The notes under the pieces are model-generated. The model had not been told where the DNA came from and ran no database searches. It saw only the letters and a program-made list of their open reading frames with translations. The position numbers and the translations under genes were made by a program. 64,000 nt of DNA from Diorhabda sublineata (taxonomy: Eukaryota; Arthropoda; Insecta; Coleoptera; Chrysomelidae): the NCBI RefSeq assembly GCF_026230105.1, contig NC_079485.1, forward strand, positions 10,238,872-10,302,871, in the 5' to 3' direction. Each line of letters starts with the position of its first letter. Positions within the stretch are counted from its first letter, which is position 1. This document shows positions 23,736 through 35,720 of this stretch, piece after piece.

Positions 23736-24840
23736 TGTTCGATTTTGAAACATATAGATGACAAATGGTTTTATTTAAATGATCATCATTGAATATGCTC
23801 CCTGTGGTTCTAGCAGCTTAATCATTTTCATAGTTCCCTGAAAGGTTTTTTGGTTTTGTGGTCTATGTACATTACTTCTCAAGTTATTTAGGGTGGGTTA
23901 CCGGATATTTTCTGAGATTATGTTTGATCAAATGATCAGACCACCACCTATTCGAGTATTCGACACTACATATGTTATAAAAATCTATACGTTTCGTTGA
24001 TAATACATATCTCAATATATTATCGATCTATTAATAAGCTTTGTTCTGTCTTCAACAGATGTCTACACTAACGTTATATAAACAGATATAAGTAAATTAA
24101 TCAATATCATTCTTCTTGACTACTACGACGGGATAATATCTAAATAAGATGTTAATGGATGTATTTTGAATATGAAAAGCTCTTGTGATAATGAATATGA
24201 ACATTATGGGGAGCATAGACAATATGTGTTGCATGGAGAGTTGAACATATATAATCTAAGCTTTACTACCGCAGTTTTCTTTAAACAACATCATTATTTG
24301 GCTAAATAATCAAATCCAAGGCCAATAAAAATACTATTATTTATTATATTGATATCTATTGGTTAATAAATACAACATGGATTTCTAAAATAATTGAGCG
24401 TTATTTAAATAGAGGATTTCAATTAAATAATGAGAAGATCTGAGTGATAGTACCTGACATCGCGTTTTTATGATTCTATAAAAACATTTTGAAAAATCAA
24501 TATCGGACACGGCTGCAAACCAAACTAATCATGAAGTTTAAAATACTTCCTAACAAGAAATAAAGTGTGGCAAATGATTATTGCGTGCGTAACATTTTTT
24601 TCTCAATCGGCTCAATTTGAGAAACAAGTAATCTATGGTAAGTAGAAATATATGGAAAGACAACGTAAATATTTCTGCGAACATTTTGTGCGCAAGCGTT
24701 CAGAGTTGTGTCACAAATCCAGTATTCAGTCGATTCACAACATCGAAGAGTAACGTAAGTAAAAAAAAATTTTGAAATGTAGAGATAGATCGCCCAAAAT
24801 GCATTAAGTGCCTTCATGAGTGTAGTAACAACCGTGCAAA
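23736..24840. other. Upstream region of the three-exon Teh gene
   Basis: No coding similarity was found. The last 250 bp before 24841 should contain the leader and promoter. The sequence near 24600-24835 is less AT-rich than its surroundings, and includes a TTCAGTCG that could serve as an arthropod initiator near 24725. Confidence 0.35.
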
Positions 24841-27800
24841 ATGGGCAGAAGAAATAAATGTAAACCGCGTATTATCCCCCAACAAGACAAGAGAATATGT
24901 GGCTGCATATGCTTTTGCCAACTTGTAGTGGTATTTAGTTGCGTTTCGCTTATTTATTTAACAGTGGCTATTTACATTCCATCATACAGAGCTTTTCGTA
25001 GTGGATTCGAGGAAACACCTGTTATGTGCCAAACCATCAACATCAGTACAGAAAATAATTGTAGTTGGGCTTCTTGTGGTGAGTGGTGTCTAACTAAAAC
25101 GTCCGGCTATTGCCCCCAGATTCATGCCACTTCTCGCCAAAATGGAACTACAGTTCAGTTTCTCAACTGTACAAACTTCCAATCCTCAATTTGTCCACCA
25201 GTAAATCCTGAGCATCTCAAGAAATTCAATTGTAATAACGGATCAGAATGTGCATCATTGAAAGGATTATTCAACTGTTCTTTAGGACATTGCTCTAATA
25301 TGTCGCAACTTTATGAATGTCACTATAAAGCAGATGGTTTTACAGTAGACACAGATAAAGATAACTTGAAATTGAATGGATTTTTTGAATGCAAAGGAGC
25401 CAAATGCACCAAAATTAAGAAAACTTTCACCTGTGATCGCATTTGCAGTGAAAATATTACGTCTACAAACATGAATGTTTTTATAAGCGTTGGTGATGCT
25501 GTGAAATTTGCTCATTGTGAATCTGCTGTTGCAACAAATAAAGCTGCAGGTAAAATACAAGGAACTTTGATCCCACCCACGCAGTTCTGGTCCAAACTTC
25601 CTAATGAAGTCACCATGGTGTCATGTCACACAGTGCAGTATGATGAAATCCCACAAATTATACAGTAAGTAGATTTTATTAGATACCAACAAAATAAAAT
25701 CATTCCATTAACTTATGAAGACTTTTAATCAATCAGTTTCTAATATCTCCCATGAAATACATTTGATTGGCTTTTTTAGGCCTCTTTTTATTATTCCTTC
25801 TTTTTTCGTTAAGGTTAGTAATTATTTTGTTTTTCTCTTAATATTTATTCGGTGAAACATCAACTCCTGGTTTTGATAAGGATATATAAAAATTAGATTA
25901 GTAGATCGCAAGGTTTCGAAAATTAGAAAGCTATAAGTAAATGTTTTATTAATATTTGACTTAGACGGTTATGTAGAATATACAGGTAGAATTATTAAAG
26001 AAGAATTTTACATGAAGCAAAGTAAAAAGATAATGAAAAATTATCCAGTTTTAATTTAATCCTACATTTTGTTTCAAATTATGACATAAGTAAAAGTGGA
26101 ATTTCATGTCTCATTTGCGTTATTTGAAGTAGGTAGATTGATTAATATATAATTAATAACCCATAACTTCGTCTAAAATAATTAATATCTCATTCGCAAT
26201 TATCATTGCATTTATATATTTTTAGAAACGTCAATATGAATAACCAATTTAACCAATTTATGAACGTGACCTATTGTAACAGTGGCCTGTATAGTATAAA
26301 AATAAACAGATTTGCAGACTTTTTAGCTACATTTTATGTCTTGAATATTTGCATTTGAATTAAATATAACGGTTTAGATCACGCAACATTTAAACGTTTC
26401 AATATAAAAAACTATTGTATCCAATTTTAACATTACAATTTTTATTACATGATATCCATGTAACATAAGTAGGTACATTAGTCTCCGCGCTTTCATTTAT
26501 CATTCATACGATATTTGTTTGAATTGAAATATTCATGATTCATGAATTTTCTTGCGTTCAATTTTTCAAGGTAATTACTTACTTTTTAAACGTCGTTCAT
26601 TTCAGTGAAAAGAATAGAAATGGAGATATTCATTAAGCCTTATTGCCAGTTTTGATTATCTCGTAAACTTAGGGCTTTCATGAATAAATGGTTGCTCATT
26701 TTATAGAAATTATTGAAGATTATATTGAATATATTCAGAAAATGATTACTTCGCACCACAATAGTCAAGATAGCTCAAATAAATGTAAATTTGCTAACTT
26801 TGAACTGCAAATCGAGGAAATGACCATAGAATATGACATTATAGGTATTCAAAAACGGGAAAAACAACAGACAGAAACAATATCAGGAGAGAACAGATGA
26901 AGAAATAATAGAAGATAAGATCCCAGATATGAATCTTGAAAAACTTGAGTGACGTTCAAAACTATACTCGGATATGTAACTAGTAAGGTATACAAGTAAA
27001 ACAACGAACCAAAAGAAACTAACAAAAAAAATTATATTACTAAAAGAAGCTAAGGCTATGTAGTGGGAGGAGTTTGTGAAGAAGATGAAGAAAAACGCAC
27101 AAAAAATTCTATATCAGATACTGAGATCAATCAGGAAAGACAAGAAAATCCATTAAGCAACTCAAAATAGTAATATTATAACTGAATAAAATGAAATATA
27201 AGACCGATGGAACAGCGAGACAAATAAAAGCAGAAAGAGACGAAGAACAATAAGAAAAAAAAGATGAATATATAACAGGAACAAGTGCAATACGAGTAGA
27301 GCCAGGACCGGAAATACTAGCAGTATTAAAAACAATCCTAAAGGAGTGGAAAATAACAGTAATAAAAACCATCTAGAAAAAAGGAAGAGATAACGATTGA
27401 AAAATTATAGAGAGTTATCATTACTACAAGCAAAAGAATCTCTTTGAAGGCAATATTGAATATAGACTAAGACATAAGGTACAAAACACATGAAACGATA
27501 CACAGGCGGCATTTAGATCCAACAAATCAACGCAAGATTGAATATTCAATAGACAAATAACATAAAAAAATAACAGACACACACAATGGGATTTATATTG
27601 CAGTCAAGGAGGCGCTTTTAACCTGTCATGGTTCGTTTCAATCATGGACAAAATAGCTAAATAAGTGAACACAGGAGGAAAGAAAACACAAATAGGAATA
27701 CAACAGACTGAGACCAATTTACATAAATGAACTAATGTATGCGGACGACCTTTTAATATTCGCTAACACAATAGAAGAGCTACAAAACAGAATACGGAAG

Positions 27801-28369
27801 TGGAGTAATGAAATGAAGCAATACTGACTGCAAATAAACGCAAAAAAGACAGAAATGAAAGTGAAATAATCAAAAAGACTAGAAAAAAATAACTGTGCAA
27901 ATAGAAGAACTAGAAAAGTCGAACATTAATAAGCTACAGTATCTTGGAATAAAGACCAGATGGAAGAATTGACGAAGAGGTAGCCAATAAATAAAACAAT
28001 ATCCAATCTATACATGTAGCCCTATACAGAGTATTTTTCAACAAAAAATGATAGCAAAACGTAAAAAAGCGAAAATCTACGAATCAGTACTATTGGTTCT
28101 AAACTATAGTTGCGAATCCTGGGTGCTAACAAATTGATGAAGACAATAACAACGTGCGAAATAGAAATCCTAAAAAAATTATGGGGAGTAAAGAGATTAG
28201 ATAAAGTAAGGAACGACACAATTAGACGCGAATTAAACGTAATCAGAGCAGTGTAAAAAATAGAACAACAGTTGAGAGGGTTTGGACACATAGAGAGAAT
28301 TAAATAGAGACAGATCAGATCAGATCAAATATTTATATTTTGGGATAAATGCTAAAAAAAGCATACAAA

Positions 28370-28434
<65 letters not shown>

Positions 28435-31400
28435 CAAAACGTTTAAATTAGTCAATTACATGGAAATAATAATGGAAGTTACCGGAAAAACGTAATTGGA
28501 GTTAAATACACAACTACAGAACTTTGTTCGACTATAACTTTCACTGTAGAAACGAACAGCAATGACAATGGAGGAGATAATTGAATGCAATGGAAGAAAT
28601 CCACAGTTTCTACAGGAAAAACGAAAAATTACACAAATGCTGCGAAGAAATAGAAAAGTGATTAATGGCACATAAGTAAAAACAAGACATAATAACTTAA
28701 TTTTTCACTGTTAATAGAAAGAGAAAACCCAAGAAATTGTGAATGGATACAAAAAAGGATTGAAATTGATAATAAGAAATTAAAAATTCACAGTCACAAC
28801 AAATGTTGTAGCAACGAAAATTGGAAGAATTTATGTCAAGGTAAAACAAAAACATTTTAAGTTGGAATAAGTAGAGGCCCTTTTTGAAATAAAATATAAT
28901 GGTATAAAATAATTTAAAATTTCACTAATGTCATTATCAACTTGGTAGTTTGTTACTGAAATAATATATACGAGGGCTGCTATATTATACTTTTACTCCG
29001 ACCTAGCCGTTTTTCATGTACAGAAATAAAAAAAAGTGATTCGTTGCAATATGATGATAAAGAATAATCCGCTTTTTGGCGTTCTTCGAATTTCTGGCAA
29101 ACAACGGGTTATTATATACTAATAGGAGTTAACCGTCTTAATTTGCTCTAATGACAGTATTACCACATTACTTGTAATACCAAACTATTTGCTTTGTCAG
29201 GGAAATTTCATTGAGTTGTTATTTGCATCAACAATAACGTGATATAATTGGGTCAAGTATATAAGTGTGCTGGATACTGACGTTATAGGAGGGGGAATTT
29301 ATATGGTAGCCTTTATTGAAAGAAAAACTAACTGTTTTATATCATACATACATTTCAAATACATTGGCCCGATTTTATGTTCATAAATACAAAGACTATT
29401 AAATACTACAATACCTTATCGTGGCTTGTTCATCAGCTTTAATCACTTGTAGGTATTAAGTTTCTTATAATACTAAAAAAGATTATTATCCATATAACGC
29501 ATTAAAATACTTCTAGCGCTACAGACTGTATAAACGGCACAATTTACGATGTAGAAATAATTCCAAAGCATTTCATAACATTTAAAGAATTTTGGAATCT
29601 AACTGGAAAACATAGGAATGTAGTGGATCCAAAGAATGAATTTGTCCCAATGCAATCTTCTCTGACCATATATAATGCTTCTCGATTATTTATCAATTTG
29701 GATGGCTGTGTAAATACTCTTAGAGGAGAGTGTTCAGATTTTGTTAAGACACACGGAAGAGATGGGAGGAACCAAACTTCACCGTCTAGATTTCCGTGTT
29801 TTTATAATAAGGTAAGGCACAATGTACTTGTTTTGCCGTAAGTAATGACACCTCCTTTCTTTTTCTTTTCATTTAATCATAATTCTCACGTGTGAATATG
29901 GTACCGGTATTGTCATTTCTAAGTATAACTGTTTTTATATTCTTCCTATTTGTTAATAGGTCCGTCTCGCTTCCTTAGTCATACCCCAAGTCACAAATTG
30001 TTAAATGTTTTCTTATGTTCTATACAATTCTGCCGAGTATTCAAATTATTTGAAAAATCGATATTCCAATTATATTATAGGTAACATAAGAAGATACCAA
30101 TCGTAACAATAATAAATACATATCTATACTGCTATATTCGTGACTATTTCGCGATATCTGGACACATGTTTATCATCCAACTATCAATATATTCTAATGG
30201 ACTGTTACAATAGTCATTATTTCCATTTCTTATTTAATGATGTGTTGATTTACACGTTAATTAATTTCTCTCAATCTCTCATTGCCCAATATCTAAATAA
30301 CTTTATTTTGAAACTCATTCTGCAATTGTAAACTACAGCAGATGACGAAGAGAGATGTGTAAACTTCACCAAGGGACTTCTAAGTATGTGTACAAGGTGG
30401 GACTACCCGGACTACCGTAAATTACAGCCTGATTGATAATATCGCCTAAATCTGGTAATTGATTATTTTGTTACGTTACCTTGAAAACTGATACTTAATG
30501 ACTCAAATTAAATAGTCAATTACTGCATACACAGACTCAATCTTATGACAGGAATAGTGTACCAAGAACTTACAAAGAAATGTGGCTTCCTATCTCCTAT
30601 TCAAGTGACCACAGCCTAGAAATAGGTGAAACAACCAAGCTTACCAAATGCTATGACTTTGCTGAGGAATTCCAGACAATATACCAACAGGCAGAAGTGA
30701 GACACAAAATCACAAAAAAATACCTCAATAATAATAAATTATCAAACAATAGGACTGTGCAGAGCACCTCCACCATTCTAGCTCAACTGACTAATGAAGC
30801 CATCCAATAAAATAAGAATCACAAACATAATAATATTGAAAATAGTGGTTAATGTCAAGAATAGTCCAACATTTATTGATACCTCACATAAAACGATAAT
30901 ACTGTAATAAATTTTGTAATAAAACTCTTCGAAATTCTGGGTTTTCAGGAAACTATCATTCTCGTGAATCATGCAACTGTTCTAATTTTCATGCTTGTAC
31001 CAATTATACAGTCTCTGGATTTTGTATTTCTCTCTGATATGGATCATTGCAAAGGCAGGTGTTATATTTCAGTTAGTTTTGTAGTCTCGTTCATGTAATG
31101 TTTTCATTTTCTAATCGTTATTACTCAAAAGTGTTAATGCTTTTGGATCCTGGGCACTTCTTGTTAGCCTTATTATGTCAAAAGAACTTACAATTGGCTC
31201 GCCTTATTTTTACGTATTCCCAAAAAAACAAAAACGGGGAACCGTAATCACCCTTAGGTAGTTTTGACCGTTCTCAACAGGCCTACACAGTAAAACTAAA
31301 CGACTAGCCAAGTAAAGGCCACAGCTGAATTATGGAAATGTCATTCAGATTGTAATAAATGATGAGCCCCACATCAACAAGTAAATTCAACCATGTATTC

Positions 31401-33474
31401 TATCCATCGACCTATTAAGAGTTATGGACCTGCCTTACCTATCTTGTCTCAAGTAGTTCCGAGGAGCATTAGAAAGAGAGGGTTGAGATAGAGATAGAGC
31501 TAAAGAAAGCAAAAACCCACGCTATTATATAAAATATAAATAGGATTATCAGGAATACTGTTCAAATATTTTATTTAAAATGATACTATTTTGAAAATTT
31601 TAGATTGAATACCATTTAATACTTAATATTGGTCATTAGAGATATTTTAATTAATTTAACTATTAGTCAAATAGGTATAAACGGTAAAAGTAAAGGATAT
31701 TTTCTTTAAAATCTTGCCATTTTCTAAACCAAAAACTACGCCCCTATTTCTAAAAAAATTTGATTTCATTTGGATTTTTTCCTCTTCGCAGCCAACCAGT
31801 TTATAAATTTAAAAACATGTATAATATCATAATAATATTTATAACATTTGTACACTTTGAATTTGTCTACTTAAATTCTACCATTCTTGTTCAAAAATAA
31901 GGGATTATATTATTGGCATTTGTATAATATAATATGTAGACATAAAATGTAATAAAATGGTATATTATATGGAATGTACAAACCCTGATTAATAATAATA
32001 ACTGAAATGGTCAATAAGTCTATAAGTAGAAGAAATTTAAAGTAGGATGAAAAAACAAGATAATACTGAAATCAAAAACTTTTAAAACCCTATTCCCAAG
32101 TACATTAACTTCAAAGTGTTCCATGAAGAAGTGTTTTTCACAAATCACTTGGCTCAAAATTTTCTCTTCTTATAGCCACTAGCTATTTATACCTGAGGTC
32201 GGAGTCATTTTTATTCCGCATATTTTATCTTTTTTGCCATTTATGGCAAACAAGATTGAAGCATCCTTAAACCACAAACTTGAACTTACAAAACAACATA
32301 TTTTTCAAAAAATCACTCGAAACGTCACTATAATCAATATTCCAAAATAGAATGAATGGAAGGTGATAAGACACTAACAGACAAAGGGCACTTAAATATC
32401 CTTTACTCTAAGATGAAGTATCGTAATTAACCATAATCAAAAGAAATAAACTCCAGGCTCTAGAGATAAATTCCTCTTTATTTGCCCTCTTTAGTTCCCT
32501 CCTTCGTATATTGTCTCTCTTGCACTGTGTTTAAAATCGTTTAGGCTGGTCCATAACACCTTTAATAATTCGATGATTCTATCTAAGGTCCGATACATAA
32601 TTCCCATATTTCCTGAAAGGTCCTATAAACAAACTGGCAGAAATTTTGATATTTGGGAAGGCAACTGCACCACTATAGATTATTAGCAATTTACATTTCA
32701 CGAATATTTTATTCCTTCGCAAGTGCAATGAATTTTGTGGAATGTTTCGTTTAAAAAATCAACAGAATTTATTAATTTTATTTATAAAAGAATCAAAGCA
32801 CTGTTACTACTAAAGTGTTGATGTAATGTAATTTACCGAGTCAATAAGTATATAATTATGTTCCTTCATAAGAAATCTTACCGAATAAGTGCCGCAATTC
32901 TTAATAAAATAACCAAAAATATAGTATTGCACAAATATATTGATTGATTGATATCAAAACAATCACTCGAACGGAAACGGGACGATACCGGTACACAAAA
33001 ATGTTTTTTTTTCTTTTATTACTTTTATTATCAAAAAAAAGTATTTAAATATTTAAAATTTGTACAACATATCAAAATTTCTTTCATTTGTCACTGATAT
33101 CACAATAAAAAAATTCTGTGAACTCCTAAATTGTCCTGTATGAATTGTCAGGACACAATGTAAATGAGCTTAATTTACATATTTTTTAGAAAAATTCCTT
33201 CATGGTGGTGTCCCGTTACGATTTGAAAAAAACGTGGAGAGACTTGATAATAGCTATAACTATACCCTCAGTTCTCTTTGTGATTTCGTTTGTAACGCTT
33301 TGTGCTATAATGCAATCAGTAAGGGTGGATGACGACACAAAAATGCGTTGCAAGTATTGCTTCGGTACATACAACTCTGATTTAACTGAGATGATCAACA
33401 GCAAATACGAAGTTTCCTCTCCCGAATCGGATAGGCCTTTTAATAGGAGAAACAATCAAGAAGTACTGAGTTAA
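24841..33474 (+). CDS. TipE homologue, Teh3/Teh4 type (three exons)
   Basis: I assembled this from exons 24841-25664, 29517-29811 and 33190-33474. Junctions are GTAAGT/CTTCTAG (phase 2) and GTAAGG/TTTTTTAG (phase 0), giving a continuous 467-residue protein. It aligns end to end with the single-exon paralogue at 4119. Membrane segment 1 is at about residues 22-46 and segment 2 at about 391-414. The loop has NCSWASCGEWC, a doubled cysteine module (CASLKGLFNCSLGHC and LNGFFECKGAKC...TCDRIC), DCINGT across the first junction, and LDGCVNTLRGEC. After segment 2 both proteins share V.V.DD.KMR. Predicted role: plasma-membrane auxiliary subunit of Para sodium channels. Introns are 3.9 and 3.4 kb; the first holds a LINE relic. 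AATAAA follows at 33613. Teh3 versus Teh4 is undecided. Confidence 0.88.
26680..28320 (+). mobile_element. LINE (non-LTR retrotransposon) relic
   Basis: Reverse-transcriptase remnants on the plus strand. LMYADDLLIFANTIEELQ near 27733-27785 carries the YADD catalytic motif. It is followed by LQINAKKTEMKVK and a KLQYLGIK-like block near 27935. The tail KLWGVKRLDKVRNDTIRREL near 28170-28235 and QLRGFGHIERI near 28270 match the C-terminal region of endonuclease-type insect LINEs. Many stops are present. It sits in the sense orientation inside the Teh intron. Limits are approximate; the 5' part (26688-26900) is assigned only by proximity. Confidence 0.65.
28372..28430. repeat. (AT)n microsatellite
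   Basis: An uninterrupted alternating AT run of about 59 bp just downstream of the LINE tail. Confidence 0.97.
29812..33189. other. Intron 2 of the three-exon Teh gene
   Basis: 3378 bp, bounded by GTAAGG and TTTTTTAG. The contents are AT-rich with no recognised element. A 76-codon open frame at 30580-30810 has no family resemblance. Confidence 0.85.
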
Positions 33475-34949
33475 CAACATTACACAAAGTAATGTTAAAC
33501 TTGTTAATGTGAAATCGACCATATTACGCTTATATATGCCCAGGGTGTAAACAGAAATGTTCCTTAGTGGAAGCTAAGGATAATAATTATATTTAACTTA
33601 TAATTAATCTAAAATAAACTATCATCATTGTTTAATGAAGTTATGAATTCTTTTATCATTTTCTATTTAAGTGAAATACAGATACAGAACGTAGAATCTC
33701 TAATAGACTTTGCTTCGCACTATGGGGAATTGCTGTACACCATATTGATTACTCTTGCTCATATAAAATGCCTAGTGAATTTATAACCATATTTTATTCT
33801 ATGCTATGCTTCTTATGGATGTCAATGTATAAAAGCAATACAAATTTTTTCTGCACATATAATTGCGCTTCTACAGTGTGAGTATTTCCGTCATACACAA
33901 TTTGTATAACTTACTTAATCTTAACCGGCAATATCGCTTCAAAGAACAAACTTTATTAGATATTTAAATCCAGCTACTACTCAATGCTCGTTGCTTCAGT
34001 GTTTAATTCCCCAAATTGTGCTTTTAAGTCGACATAATAATTTTCGTTCCTGAAATATGAAGAAAATGATAAGAAACAAATTCATTAATAAAACTGTTGC
34101 AGAACGGATTAGCGATTAAAAAAATGTTTATCAAGAATTTGTGATACTTCTTCTAATTAATTTGGACTGATTTTTCTTTTCCCAAAACAGTTTTGTTTTG
34201 TTAGAAAAAAGAGTCATCACCACAATTTCTACAAAATTGTGTAAACTAATCTAGGCTTACGTTATTTCTATAAATTAACATATTTAAACACATTTACATT
34301 TTATCGAATTTTTCATGAAATTCTCACCCAAAATTTGACCAATCTTCACGTAGTCTATTTGCTACAGATCCAAAAGTCGATTGTCGAGTGATTTTATTTA
34401 AAAAGACAAAGTAAGGCCTTTTCTAAAACTGCATCTATAAAAGACGTTAGAAAATAGTGTTTTAACTAATAATCAGCTGTTCTAATAGTATCGGAAAATT
34501 CGATTTTTTTAAGCCGTAATAGATTATTTTCCTTCCAAAAAACAATGAAAAACAATTTATTTGATTTTTAATTTCTTAAAATCTTACGGTGTTCAAAAGA
34601 ATACGCACAGGTACCAATAATCATATATTATTTACTTTGTAATATGCAAAATTATGGAATATACATAAATTGATAGATGTCACAACTCTTTTACTCTACA
34701 AGATGTTATTTGATTAATTTAGATATGAAAAACGTTTGGTTTGTCAGAAAAAGTATGCAACTAATATTTGTTTACACCCTGATTTCTAGATTCGTAAAAA
34801 ATGAACACTTCTGTATTATGTATATTATAAGGATTGTTCCAAATGATATTTTCTGTGCAATCTCTGGCTATGCACGGTTCTTGTAACCGTACTGGCTATC
34901 AACCAATTATGAAAATTCCGTCCTGGAAACGGTTCTCAAACGATACCTA
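33475..34949. other. Intergenic DNA downstream of the Teh cluster
   Basis: Begins with the 3' untranslated region; AATAAA at 33613-33618 is the likely polyadenylation signal, 139 nt past the stop. Nothing else was recognised. Confidence 0.4.
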
Positions 34950-35720
34950 AGTCGGTTTGAACACAAAACAGAATTCCAAAAATAAAATCACAAAGGTTAT
35001 AATTCAAATTAAAATTTTGTATAAAATTCTTCTCGGATATTTCTTAGGGTATCTGAAGTCAATAAACGACATTCTTGAAAAATTGTTTGACGTAAATCTT
35101 TTAGATAATGAACTGTATTGGGAAATTACTACAGAGGAAGAAATCTAAAGGTTTTAAACCAGGTGACTAAGTTGACCACTCTACGGATCCTCTTTGTCCA
35201 ATCCGTCAACCAGAAAATGAAGGACCGATTCAGGTGTTCCTGAAAAAACAGTTTGTTGTTGTCTTCGAAAATTTGGATAATAATTAAATCGTTGTAATAT
35301 TCCAACAGATGTAAATAGCTGTAGAGACCTTGGTTATCAAGAAGAAAAAACGGTACGATAATATAATCCCAAAATTATTTCTCAGAAAATTAATAAATGG
35401 ATTAATTTCACTCCAATACCTGCAAATGTATATATTAATTTCACTATTTAAATGTAAGCAGTATTTATCTGACGAACATGTCTTGTTTAGGAGATAAGCA
35501 TTACAAATCCATCGAGGATCGTGATCACAGTCGTTTAATTCTTTTACCAATGGTTTGTCATATGAGCAAAATATAAAAGTAGATCAGCACTAGCTTATCG
35601 TATACCGGAAGCCTAAGCCACTTTTCTTATCTACTGGGTATTGTAAGTGACCAATAACTGCCACTTTGACTGCTTCTTTCCTGAACTTTGTGTCGTCTGT
35701 TTTCCTCGAAACCCGTTTCT
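34950..35720 (-). mobile_element. IS630-type Tc1/mariner transposon relic
   Basis: Minus-strand blocks in proper order. An N-terminal segment near 35700-35590 resembles the one at 23600-23720 at the DNA level. Then come ELNDCDHDPRWICNAYLL and CLHLNSEINIYICRYWSEINP at about 35545-35390 (normally FSDE..F.LNG.VN..N.RYWS..NPH). IGQRGSVEWS, a stop, and SPGLKPLDFF follow near 35220-35150 (normally WIGRRGPIEWP.RSPDLTPLDFFLWG). The copy is compact and dead. Confidence 0.65.

Larger units (their letters stand above)
25665..29516. other. Intron 1 of the three-exon Teh gene
   Basis: 3852 bp, bounded by GTAAGT and CTTCTAG. It contains a decayed LINE (about 26680-28320), an (AT)n run, and otherwise AT-rich DNA. 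A CGAGGGCTGC motif at 28972 resembles one mariner end, but I found no partner. Confidence 0.85.

Noticed and set aside
28971..28985. CGAGGGCTGC, resembling a mariner terminal repeat
   Set aside because: No inverted partner was found within the intron.
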